Shown: positions 7,651 to 14,511 of the stretch, piece after piece
Position numbering within the stretch: position 1 is the first letter of the stretch
Layout: each line of letters opens with the position of its first letter
Origin: Crocinitomicaceae bacterium
GTDB taxonomy: Bacteria; Bacteroidota; Bacteroidia; Flavobacteriales_D; Sanyastnellaceae
Direction: 5' to 3'
NCBI GenBank assembly: GCA_020848015.1
Contig: JADLBA010000006.1
Coordinates: 1-19,827, forward strand
Length of the DNA stretch: 19,827 nucleotides
Notes under the pieces: model-generated
The model's input: the letters and a program-made list of their open reading frames with translations, nothing else
Database searches by the model: none
What the model was told of the DNA's origin: nothing
Position numbers and translations under genes: made by a program

Positions 7651-7833
7651 TCAGTACGCAAAGGATGCGACTATGATGTCATTGTAACGAGTGCCAAAGG
7701 TATCGAGGCACCATGATTTCAACAGTAACCGCTCATCTCCTTTTAACCAACGAATGGCTTTTTCGAGTTCCTTACTGAAGAGCATCCTGTCGAAGCTCAC
7801 TTTGGTGAGCACTTCTTTGCAAAACTCTAACAT
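7651..7833 (-). CDS. Small conserved-looking protein of 60 residues, function unknown
   Basis: The product is a 60-residue cytosolic protein (MLEFCKEVLTKVSFDRMLF at the start, then KELEKAIRWLKGDERLLLKSW, ending DIIVASFAY). It has amphipathic helices, Leu/Lys/Glu-rich composition, two cysteines (C5 and C42) and no membrane segment. From memory, similar small proteins with an EFCK..L.KVSFD opening occur widely in Bacteroidota genomes as conserved hypotheticals; I cannot confirm this here. Support for a real gene comes from its surroundings. A strong terminator lies 30 nt past its stop, and a candidate promoter (TTG-N21-TAAATTCG) lies 31 nt before its ATG. Neither neighbour overlaps it. A start further upstream at a non-ATG codon is possible, since an AAGGA lies about 20 nt before the ATG. 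Function is unknown. Confidence 0.7.
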   Translation of the reverse strand: MLEFCKEVLTKVSFDRMLFSKELEKAIRWLKGDERLLLKSWCLDTFGTRYNDIIVASFAY

Positions 7834-7864
7834 GGCTTCAATAATGGGTTTTCCTTGTAATTAA

Positions 7865-7896
7865 CGAATTTAGTCATTTCTCGCCTTTTCATCCAA
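7865..7896 (-). promoter_or_regulatory. Candidate promoter for the 60-residue gene
   Basis: On the minus strand TAAATTCG (7865-7872) has one mismatch to TAnnTTTG. A TTG (7894-7896) lies 21 nt upstream, within the usual -33/-7 spacing. The gene's ATG is at 7833. Confidence 0.3.
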
Positions 7897-8069
7897 TTTT
7901 TAACTTTATAGTTATTCACTATTTGCAGTTTACCGGAATTTACAGGTTAAACAACTAAGGGAAAAACTATCCATGAGACGGTTTATTGCGGGCTGTTTCA
8001 AAAAATCTCTTAAAAATATCTGGTTAAATTCTCAGGTCTGAGACCATGTCAGAACTGGGGTGAAAGTCT

Positions 8070-8077
8070 TATCTTTG
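8070..8077 (+). promoter_or_regulatory. -7 promoter element for trhO
   Basis: TATCTTTG matches TAnnTTTG exactly and would give a leader of about 55 nt before the ATG at 8139. No clear -33 TTTG is present, but the palindrome GGTCTGAGACC (8035-8045) falls in about that position. Confidence 0.4.
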
Positions 8078-8138
8078 CAGCCGTTAAATCTTGCAGTTTC
8101 TGCAAAGGTTTTCTGAAGTATAATATGCAATTGTACAG

Positions 8139-9227
8139 ATGAAAAAACTTTACAATACGACTGACAAGAGGGTACTGAAGACGGCTTTGTTAGAAAGTCA
8201 ACCGCAGCGTTTGACAGTTTCATTGTACCGGTATGCAAAGATTCGGAACCCTCTTTTTTTCCGCGACTACCTTTTTATACACTGGAGCGAGTTTGGGGTA
8301 CTCGGCAGAACCTATATTGCTGAGGAAGGGATCAATGCCCAGATATCAATGCCTCTGTCGAATTTTGATGCGTTTCGCGAACACCTGTATTCAATTTCTT
8401 TTCTCGATAAGGTACGCCTAAACACTGCTGTTGAAGACGATGGAAGATCATTTTTTGCTTTGAAGATAAAAGTTCGGAAAAAGATCGTTGCTGACGGGAT
8501 TGAAGATCCATCATTTGATCCATCGCAAACGGGGAAGCATCTCGGAGCCGAAGAGTTTAATACCCTGACGGATGATCCGGAAACGATTCTGATTGATATG
8601 CGCAACCATTATGAAAGTGAAGTAGGACATTTTGAAGGAGCTATTCTACCCGATGTTGATACATTCAGAGAAGAGATAGCAAAAGTGGAAGAGCTTGTTG
8701 AAGGGCAGCGGGACAAGAATATTGTGATGTATTGTACGGGAGGAATTCGCTGTGAAAAGGCTTCTGCATACCTACGCCACAAAGGTTTCCAAAATGTGCA
8801 TCAATTGGAAGGGGGTATTATCAAATACGCTCACGACGTAAGAGAAAAAGGACTGCGCAATAAGTACCGTGGAGTCAATTTTGTATTCGACGAACGTCTC
8901 GCGGAAAGGATTTCGGATGATGTGATCGCCCACTGTCATCTATGTGGCACTCCCTACGATCATCACTCCAACTGTGCGAACGAAGGATGCCATATCCTCT
9001 TCATTCAATGCGATAATTGCCGCGTGAAATATGAAAACTGCTGTTCGGAAGTATGCCGGTCGGTCATCCATCTTCCTGAATCAGACCAAAGGCAACTCCG
9101 CAAGGGGAAGGAGGCTGTGCGCAATGTATTTCACAAAGGAAGAGGTGAAAAACTATTGTTCAAACCCAACCGTGAAAAAGTTTTATCGGGGCACCCAACT
9201 ACAAGAGCGGATAATGGCGAAGTTTGA
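8139..9227 (+). CDS. trhO: tRNA uridine(34) hydroxylase / rhodanese-domain protein TrhO (YceA family)
   Basis: TrhO uses a rhodanese-like domain to hydroxylate uridine 34 of certain tRNAs to 5-hydroxyuridine in the cytosol, independently of prephenate. The 362-residue protein has the family's layout. An N-terminal acylphosphatase-like domain (about 25-115) contains GRTYIAEEGINAQIS. The rhodanese domain (about 135-240) contains LIDMRNHYESEVGHFEGA and the active-site loop CTGGIRC with the catalytic cysteine at 199. A C-terminal cysteine-rich part (about 262-310; CHLCG, then further CxxC-like pairs) fits the zinc-binding tail. The final 50 basic residues are less conserved. The ATG at 8139 gives the normal length for Bacteroidota members. 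A short secreted-protein gene follows after 12 nt and is probably co-transcribed. Confidence 0.93.
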   Translation: MKKLYNTTDKRVLKTALLESQPQRLTVSLYRYAKIRNPLFFRDYLFIHWSEFGVLGRTYIAEEGINAQISMPLSNFDAFREHLYSISFLDKVRLNTAVEDDGRSFFALKIKVRKKIVADGIEDPSFDPSQTGKHLGAEEFNTLTDDPETILIDMRNHYESEVGHFEGAILPDVDTFREEIAKVEELVEGQRDKNIVMYCTGGIRCEKASAYLRHKGFQNVHQLEGGIIKYAHDVREKGLRNKYRGVNFVFDERLAERISDDVIAHCHLCGTPYDHHSNCANEGCHILFIQCDNCRVKYENCCSEVCRSVIHLPESDQRQLRKGKEAVRNVFHKGRGEKLLFKPNREKVLSGHPTTRADNGEV

Positions 9228-9239
9228 GAAAAAATTCTG

Positions 9240-9563
9240 ATGATGAAAACTCTTTTATCCGCTATTATATTGCTCTTTTCTATCGCCATGTCTGCCCAAG
9301 AAAATTCTGGGGTAAAGCTCACACTTTCCTCGGAGGCAATCAAACTGGGTCAAGGGTTACAATTCACTGTTTCGCCGGCAGCACCACATCAGCTCGAAGT
9401 CGCGGTCTTCAGCGATACTCAGGTCGTATTTTTCAACAGGACATTGCTTTCTTCAGACAATGTATTTGACGTTCCGGCAAAAGATCTTCATCCGGGGAAA
9501 TATTATGTGTTGGTCACCGCAGAAGGGATTCATGAGCAACAAACCTTCTGGGTAAAGGAGTGA
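9240..9563 (+). CDS. Small secreted protein resembling a T9SS sorting-like beta domain
   Basis: The product is 107 residues with a clear signal peptide (MMKTLLSAIILLFSIAMSAQ, cut after SAQ). The mature 87 residues are beta-rich. The part VAVFSDTQVVFFNRTLLSS followed by DLHPGKYYVLVTAEG and FWVKE has the rhythm of a Por_Secre_tail (type IX C-terminal sorting) or DUF3244-like domain: a strand, a turn, then GxYxVxV near the end and a terminal Lys. Here that domain would be almost the whole protein, with no cargo in front. The start is one of two adjacent ATGs (9240 or 9243). It lies 12 nt after trhO and ends 2 nt before the stop of the convergent aminopeptidase gene. Function is unknown. Confidence 0.75.
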   Translation: MMKTLLSAIILLFSIAMSAQENSGVKLTLSSEAIKLGQGLQFTVSPAAPHQLEVAVFSDTQVVFFNRTLLSSDNVFDVPAKDLHPGKYYVLVTAEGIHEQQTFWVKE

Positions 9564-9565
9564 TG

Positions 9566-10861
9566 CTACTTTCCTGAATTCATGATCTCCTCAATGTGTT
9601 CAGCCTCTACCGGAAAATCTGAAAACAGATCACTATTTTCATCTGATCCGATTACGATGTTGTTTTCGATTCTTATTCCAAGGTTTTCTTCACGGATATA
9701 AATTCCTGGCTCAACGGTGAAAACATTTCCCTCCTGAACGGGGGTTGTCCAGTTGCCAACATCGTGTACGTCGAGGCCGAGGAAATGCGATGTGCCGTGC
9801 ATGAAATACTTTTTATATGCAGGCCATTCAGGATTTTGTTTTGCTACATCATCACTGCTGATCAGGCCAAGAATCATTAACTCTCTTGTCATTATCTCTC
9901 CGACTTGTTTATGGTACTCGTGTAGAAATATACCTGGGCGAAGCAGTTCTTTAGCTTCGATCATCACTTTCAGCACAGCATTGTAAACTTGTTTCTGTCT
10001 CTGAGTAAAACGTCCATTGACAGGAGCACAGCGAGTCATATCAGCATTGTAGTTACCGTACTCTGCTCCTACATCCATCAAAACCATATCACCATCTTTG
10101 CAGGGCTTATCATTTTCAATATAATGAAGTACACAAGCATTGAATCCCGATGCAATTATCGGGGTATATGCAAATCCACGTGATCCTCTGCGTAGAAACT
10201 CGTGCATATATTCTGCTTCGATCTCATATTCCATCACCCCAGGGCGAATAAACCGGAGTACGCGCTCAAATCCGGTCTTTGTAATATTGATGGCGCGTTG
10301 CAGTTGCTCTACCTCCTCTTTGTCTTTTACCGCTCTAATCCGGTGCATAAAAGGAGCCGAACGTTCGATCGGGAAGTGAGGGTATTTATTTCGGAACCAT
10401 TTTGAAAATCTCATTTCTCTTGTTTCAGTTTCGCTTCCAGCCCTTGTATGTTCATTGGAATTGAGGTAAACATATTTTGCTTCGCTCAATAGGGTGTTGA
10501 GTACCCTTTCGAACTCGCTTAGCCAGCAAATATTTTTTATTCCTGTAAGTTCACGTGCTTCATCCTTTGATAGCTTGGCTCCTTCCCAGATAGCGATATG
10601 CTCATTTGTCTCTTTCAGAAAAAGTATTTCCTTTTGGTGAGGGTGAAATGAATCAGGAAAAAGTACAAGAATACTTTCTTCCTGATCCACACCGCTGAGA
10701 TAAAAAATATCGGTTGCCTGCTTAAAGGGCATACTACCATCAGCACTAGTGGGGTAAATATCATTGCTGCAAAAAACAGCAAGGCCACCGGGCAGCATAT
10801 TTGAGCAGAACCTTTTGCGATTGGCCGAATAATGAGATGCGGAAAGCGGGGTATAGCGCAT
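9566..10861 (-). CDS. pepP: Xaa-Pro aminopeptidase (aminopeptidase P, M24B)
   Basis: Aminopeptidase P removes an N-terminal residue that precedes proline, using two metal ions. The 431-residue protein has the N-terminal creatinase-like domain (about 5-170, including the PFKQATDIFYLSGVDQEES motif) and a pita-bread catalytic domain (about 180-425). By alignment with E. coli PepP, the metal ligands are D263 and D274 (LMDVGAEYGNYNADMTR), H359 (HGTSHFLGLDVHD), E384 (VEPGIYI) and E399 (IRIENN). The supporting histidines at H355 and H366 are also present. No signal peptide is seen, so it is cytosolic. It is last in the ribF-LRR-neuB-pepP run with an 88-nt gap to neuB. Length is normal for the family. 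Confidence 0.93.
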   Translation of the reverse strand: MRYTPLSASHYSANRKRFCSNMLPGGLAVFCSNDIYPTSADGSMPFKQATDIFYLSGVDQEESILVLFPDSFHPHQKEILFLKETNEHIAIWEGAKLSKDEARELTGIKNICWLSEFERVLNTLLSEAKYVYLNSNEHTRAGSETETREMRFSKWFRNKYPHFPIERSAPFMHRIRAVKDKEEVEQLQRAINITKTGFERVLRFIRPGVMEYEIEAEYMHEFLRRGSRGFAYTPIIASGFNACVLHYIENDKPCKDGDMVLMDVGAEYGNYNADMTRCAPVNGRFTQRQKQVYNAVLKVMIEAKELLRPGIFLHEYHKQVGEIMTRELMILGLISSDDVAKQNPEWPAYKKYFMHGTSHFLGLDVHDVGNWTTPVQEGNVFTVEPGIYIREENLGIRIENNIVIGSDENSDLFSDFPVEAEHIEEIMNSGK

Positions 10862-10949
10862 AATAGAAAAATAATTCGTTGAAAATCGGGAATGTTACAT
10901 CAATACCTTACAAACAGGAAAGCAATACATAGGTTCTCTGGCACAGTCA

Positions 10950-12008
10950 TCAGTTGATTTCGATCATTTGCCATTTCAGCACTTCATCTTCTTGGATAAT
11001 GCGGCTTGCCTTTTTGCCGAGCACCTGATCAATATCGCGTGGGGAAATACCGCTGGCGGGGCGTTTCCAAGTAAGATCGCTGAACTCAATTACTTTCCCG
11101 TGAGGAATATTTTTCGCTGCCACAAGGCTTCGTCGTGCGTTTGCACGTGCGGGAGCCTCACTGGCGAGGGCTGTCATTTCAAAAGTACCGAGCAAACCGA
11201 AGGTTCTGTCCATTCTTTTCCAAAAATGCTTCAGGTCTTCCATGTCCATTGCATGATAATGATCGTTGCCCGGGAGGGTTTTATCGTGGGTGAAGTGTTT
11301 TTCAATGACGGCTGCTCCCAGCAGGGTAGCCACTTCCAGGGTATGCATATCTTTTGGCAGCGTATGATCACTATATCCTGGAACGGCATCGGGAAAAAGG
11401 CGGATCATATCCCTGATCATTCCGAGATTCGCGTTTTCATCTAAGGTCGGATAATTGAGGACACAGTGCATGAGGCAAAGTGAATTGCCAAACTGTGCGA
11501 TCGTTTCTACTGCCTGCATCACTTCCCATTTAAAGGCAGCACCGGTAGAGAGAATGACCGGCTTTCCGAATCGGCACATATATTCGATGAAAGGGAGGTT
11601 GGTGAGATCACTGCTCGAAATTTTAAAAACCGGCATCAATTCATTCAAGAAATTAGCACTTTCCACATCGAATGGTGTACTCATGAACTCAATACCTGCG
11701 GATTCGCAATGGAGTGCAAGTTGTTCATATTCTCCCTTCCAGAATTTATCATATTTTTTAAAAAGTTCAAACTGGCTTCTGGTGGGTTCTTTTGTTATAT
11801 CCCAATAATAGGGACTGTCTTTACTGGCGATTGTTTCGGCCTTGTAGGTCTGGAATTTGATGGCCTGCGCACCACCTTCAGCGGCCTCATCAATCAGGCG
11901 TTTAGCCAATTCCATTGAACCTTCGTGATTTACCCCGGCTTCGGCGATGATATAGGGTCGGGTTAATACACGTGAATTGTAATTACTGAGAAAGTCAACG
12001 AGTTTCAT
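10950..12008 (-). CDS. NeuB-family sialic/nonulosonic acid synthase with SAF domain
   Basis: NeuB-family enzymes condense phosphoenolpyruvate with an N-acyl hexosamine to make a 9-carbon sialic-like acid. The 352-residue protein has the NeuB TIM barrel (about 18-275) and a C-terminal SAF/antifreeze-like domain (about 289-350). Conserved residues are visible: E23 and NHEG (27-30), KFQ (51-53), K129 in FKISSSD, H215 in GYSDHT and H238 in EKHFT, together with D249-H250 in LPGNDHYHAM. The last motif differs from the GPDHKAS of typical neuraminate synthases, so the sugar product (Neu5Ac, legionaminic, pseudaminic or other) is not decided. No other nonulosonate gene (neuA, neuC, epimerase) is within the window. 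It sits downstream of ribF and the LRR gene and upstream of pepP. Confidence 0.85.
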   Translation of the reverse strand: MKLVDFLSNYNSRVLTRPYIIAEAGVNHEGSMELAKRLIDEAAEGGAQAIKFQTYKAETIASKDSPYYWDITKEPTRSQFELFKKYDKFWKGEYEQLALHCESAGIEFMSTPFDVESANFLNELMPVFKISSSDLTNLPFIEYMCRFGKPVILSTGAAFKWEVMQAVETIAQFGNSLCLMHCVLNYPTLDENANLGMIRDMIRLFPDAVPGYSDHTLPKDMHTLEVATLLGAAVIEKHFTHDKTLPGNDHYHAMDMEDLKHFWKRMDRTFGLLGTFEMTALASEAPARANARRSLVAAKNIPHGKVIEFSDLTWKRPASGISPRDIDQVLGKKASRIIQEDEVLKWQMIEIN

Positions 12009-12082
12009 GGTCGAAAAATACGCAGTGCGGAGGAGATTCCGCTAAAGAGTGTCGAGAAATTCGGCGGATAGTGTAACTGCTT

Positions 12083-12694
12083 TCACTCTTCGGCATCTTC
12101 GCAGCGGCAAGGCGGGGAGAAAATGATTTTCGTTTTTGGCAATCCGTTGCGAATGCGCTCCTGCGTATTATGACTCATCTGGTTATGGAGGAGATCCAAG
12201 ACCTCCAGATGTTTAAGATCAGCAAGGGATGCTGGATATACATCTATCGGATTGTCCCAAAGAACAAGAATTTTCAATTTTGAAAGTTGACCGATATTTC
12301 GAGGGATTGCAGATATATAATTATTTCCAAAATCGAGTCTTATCAGACTGGTGAGTTTCGTAATATCTGCGGGCAAGGTATCTATCCGGTTATAAGAGGC
12401 AGAAAAAATCTGCAGGTATTTTAGGGAGCTGATTTCTCCCGGAATTTTTACAAGTTTATTTTTATCTATGTGTAATTCATTCAGATTTTTAAACTGAAGG
12501 ATTTCGGTGGGGAATTCTTCTAATTTTTTTTTGCTCAAATCAAGGCGGTAAACAGAGTCGGGATGCGCCAATGCCGTTTCGATATTTCTAAACATACGCA
12601 TTGTATCAAGCCTTTCGGGGGCGATCAGTTGTGCCGTTGCATTTTTTATACACAACAGTGCCATCAGAGCCAAAAAAGGAAAAATATATTTCAT
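12083..12694 (-). CDS. Secreted leucine-rich-repeat protein
   Basis: This 203-residue protein has a signal peptide (MKYIFPFLALMALLCIKNAT, cut after TAQ at residue 22). From about residue 47 it contains roughly six leucine-rich repeats of about 23 residues with the LxxLxxLxLxxNxLxxIP consensus: YRLDLSKKKLEEFPTEI, LNELHIDKNKLVKIPGEI, LQIFSASYNRIDTLPADI, LIRLDFGNNYISAIPRNI, LKILVLWDNPIDVYPASL and LEVLDLLHNQM. It ends with a cysteine-pair tail (CRCEDAEE). The repeats should form a curved protein-binding surface outside the cytoplasm. Its ATG overlaps the ribF stop in ATGA, so translation is coupled. Partner unknown. It is the only exported gene in the ribF-pepP run. Confidence 0.88.
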   Translation of the reverse strand: MKYIFPFLALMALLCIKNATAQLIAPERLDTMRMFRNIETALAHPDSVYRLDLSKKKLEEFPTEILQFKNLNELHIDKNKLVKIPGEISSLKYLQIFSASYNRIDTLPADITKLTSLIRLDFGNNYISAIPRNIGQLSKLKILVLWDNPIDVYPASLADLKHLEVLDLLHNQMSHNTQERIRNGLPKTKIIFSPPCRCEDAEE

Positions 12695-13617
12695 ACGTAT
12701 TTCCTGGCTGAAACGATGTCTTCAGCAATTTGTTTTTTCAGGTCATCAATCGAGCCAAACTTCTGCTCATCGCGTATCCACTCTACGAACTCAACAGAAA
12801 GATTCTCACCGTAGATATTCTGATCGAACTCCAACAGGAAGACCTCAATTTGTTCTGAAGCGTTGCTATGTATAGTAGGGCGCACTCCAATATTCAGTAC
12901 TCCCTGCAGTACACGGTCGTTCAAATTTACATTTACGGCGTAAACACCACGCCCCGGAATCAGCTTGTATGGGTAATCAACTCTAATATTAGCCGTAGGA
13001 AAACCGATAGTCGCTCCACGCCCGTCGCCATGTACGACGGTGCCTGTAACACGATAGTTATACCCAAGTAGTCTGGAGGCCTTGTTCACATTTCCTGTGT
13101 TAAGAGCATCTCTTATTTTGGTAGAACTGACACGTATGGCATCAATATCTCTTGCGGGAATTTCTTCCACCGCAAATCCAAAAATTTCCGACATTTCCTT
13201 CAAGACTTCAAAGTCGCCTTCACGGTTTCGTCCGAACCGATGGTCATAACCGACAACCACTGTTTTTGCATGAATACCATTAACCAGCAGGTCGCGCACG
13301 TAATCAAACGCAGACATACGTGAAAAATCTTCTGAGAAGGGATAGACCACGAGATGTTGAATCCCTGCCATTTCCAGAAGGCGGGCTTTTTCATGTGGGC
13401 TATTCAGAAGCTTAAGATCATGGTCATCTGGGTGCAAGACCATTCTCGGATGTGGATAGAAAGTGAGCAATACTGTTTCTCCATTGCTACGGGAAGCCAC
13501 TTCCTTCAGCCGGGTGATAATAGCCTGGTGGCCGAGATGAACACCATCAAATGTACCGATGGTCAACACCGGGTGTACAATGCCATTGAGAGAAGAAAAA
13601 TCTGTATGGATTCTCAC
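12691..13617 (-). CDS. ribF: Bifunctional riboflavin kinase / FAD synthetase
   Basis: RibF phosphorylates riboflavin to FMN, then adenylylates FMN to FAD in the cytosol. The N-terminal FAD-synthetase domain (about 12-180) has GTFDGVHLGH (21-30), TFYPHP (52-57), GYDHRFGR (123-130) and SSTKIR (164-169). The flavokinase domain (about 184-304) has the loop GRGATIGFPTAN (199-210) and GVRPT. I chose GTG 13617 as start, giving 308 residues in agreement with the usual 305-320. An alternative TTG at 13713 would add 32 residues with no family likeness and would include a perfect -7 promoter box. The stop overlaps the LRR gene start. No riboflavin-biosynthesis gene is adjacent. Confidence 0.92.
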   Translation of the reverse strand: MRIHTDFSSLNGIVHPVLTIGTFDGVHLGHQAIITRLKEVASRSNGETVLLTFYPHPRMVLHPDDHDLKLLNSPHEKARLLEMAGIQHLVVYPFSEDFSRMSAFDYVRDLLVNGIHAKTVVVGYDHRFGRNREGDFEVLKEMSEIFGFAVEEIPARDIDAIRVSSTKIRDALNTGNVNKASRLLGYNYRVTGTVVHGDGRGATIGFPTANIRVDYPYKLIPGRGVYAVNVNLNDRVLQGVLNIGVRPTIHSNASEQIEVFLLEFDQNIYGENLSVEFVEWIRDEQKFGSIDDLKKQIAEDIVSARKYV

Positions 13618-13636
13618 TGAGTGGTTAAAATCTGGG

Positions 13637-13644
13637 CAAATGTA
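13637..13644 (-). promoter_or_regulatory. -7 promoter element for ribF
   Basis: On the minus strand TACATTTG matches TAnnTTTG exactly. Transcription would start near 13630, about 13 nt before the GTG start at 13617. This makes the long N-terminal extension of ribF unlikely and separates ribF from the bat genes upstream. Confidence 0.5.
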
Positions 13645-13734
13645 CTTATCTAAAGAGGAAACAGGGTTAGGGCCGGGGACACGGGGAGAATAGATATTTT
13701 TCAAAGGTGGCAAGTGTTGAGGAGGAATCCGTGA

Positions 13735-14511
13735 TCAGACCACCGCCACTGCTCCGGCATTAATCCATCCTTCACTCCCGTTTGAAATGCGTATCTTCAT
13801 CCATCCATCGTATTCGTCAAGGATATCAAGGCCAGCACCTTCATGAAGCATTAACAGATCAGTATTGTTTTCGCCTGGAGCGCTTTTTACATAAATGCTT
13901 GCCGGCAGCACTACTCCGCGCCGATCGGTGAAATTCAACCGATAGCTCTTCGATGACATCCACCAGCAAAAAAGTCCTAATACGAGGAAAGCGAAAGAGA
14001 GTATCAAGCCTCCTTTCCTTCGTACAACGGAAGTTGATAGCAAGAAAACGCCGAGCCATCCAAACGTTATCCAGACACATAAAAGTAACAATGCACTCCA
14101 ACCATCAACAGAGAAAAATCCGTTAAGGCGGTTCGCCCATCGTTTGTAAAAAGGCAGAGGCAGAGCTTCAATATTATCAACTGTTTTCAACTGAGAGAGT
14201 CTCAAATTGAATGCGATATCTTCATCTCCGGGAGCTAATTTTCGGGCACGTTCGAAGTTGAGTATTGCCAATGCCAACTTATCATTTTTAAAATAACAAT
14301 TTCCCAGATTGTAATAAACCTCCGGCAGACGGTATTCCTGCTCTATTAATTTTTCGAATAATCCGGCAGCTTCTGCATAGTGTTGCTGCTGAAACAATTC
14401 ATTCCCATGATTGAATAATGAATCCGGGGAGTTTGCATAAGCAGTGAAAATGTTCAGCAAAAACGCTACAAGAATGAATAGTCGTCCTATCAATGAGTGC
14501 TTGGGATTCAT
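13735..14511 (-). CDS. batE: BatE: TPR and SH3-type membrane protein of the Bat system
   Basis: This 258-residue protein is the last gene of the bat operon. It has a signal peptide (to about residue 26), TPR repeats (about 30-110: LFNHGNELFQQQHYAEA, PEVYYNLGNCYFKND, LALAILNFERARKLAP), two membrane helices (about 137-159 and 168-185) and a C-terminal bacterial SH3-like domain (about 198-258, ending SEGWINAGAV). The Bat proteins support aerotolerance and stress resistance in several lineages; the molecular role is not settled. The TPR part should be periplasmic. Its start overlaps the batD stop in ATGA (14508-14511). The same TPR-TM-SH3 order is usual in Bacteroidota BatE. Confidence 0.87.
   Translation of the reverse strand: MNPKHSLIGRLFILVAFLLNIFTAYANSPDSLFNHGNELFQQQHYAEAAGLFEKLIEQEYRLPEVYYNLGNCYFKNDKLALAILNFERARKLAPGDEDIAFNLRLSQLKTVDNIEALPLPFYKRWANRLNGFFSVDGWSALLLLCVWITFGWLGVFLLSTSVVRRKGGLILSFAFLVLGLFCWWMSSKSYRLNFTDRRGVVLPASIYVKSAPGENNTDLLMLHEGAGLDILDEYDGWMKIRISNGSEGWINAGAVAVV

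Larger units (their letters stand above)
7834..8138. other. 305-nt divergent intergenic region
   Basis: This A+T-rich gap separates the 60-residue gene from trhO. It holds the candidate minus-strand promoter at 7865-7896, a plus-strand -7 box at 8070-8077 and an 11-bp palindrome GGTCTGAGACC (8035-8045) just upstream of that box. A 22-codon open frame at 7973-8041 has no recognisable product. I see no RNA gene or coding remnant. Confidence 0.5.

Noticed and set aside
7973..8041. 22-codon plus-strand frame beginning MRRFIAGCF upstream of trhO
   Set aside because: It has an AGGGA upstream but no domain or conservation evidence, and it ends inside the palindrome before the trhO promoter. Probably chance.
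10862..10949. Possible promoter between the neuB-like gene and pepP
   Set aside because: The best box (TATTTTTC, minus strand) lies only 7 nt before the ATG, which leaves no leader. The gap otherwise shows nothing.
12027..12042. Short hairpin GCGGA-N6-TCCGC upstream of the neuB-like gene
   Set aside because: Only five base pairs and the T-run is several bases away; too weak to call a terminator.
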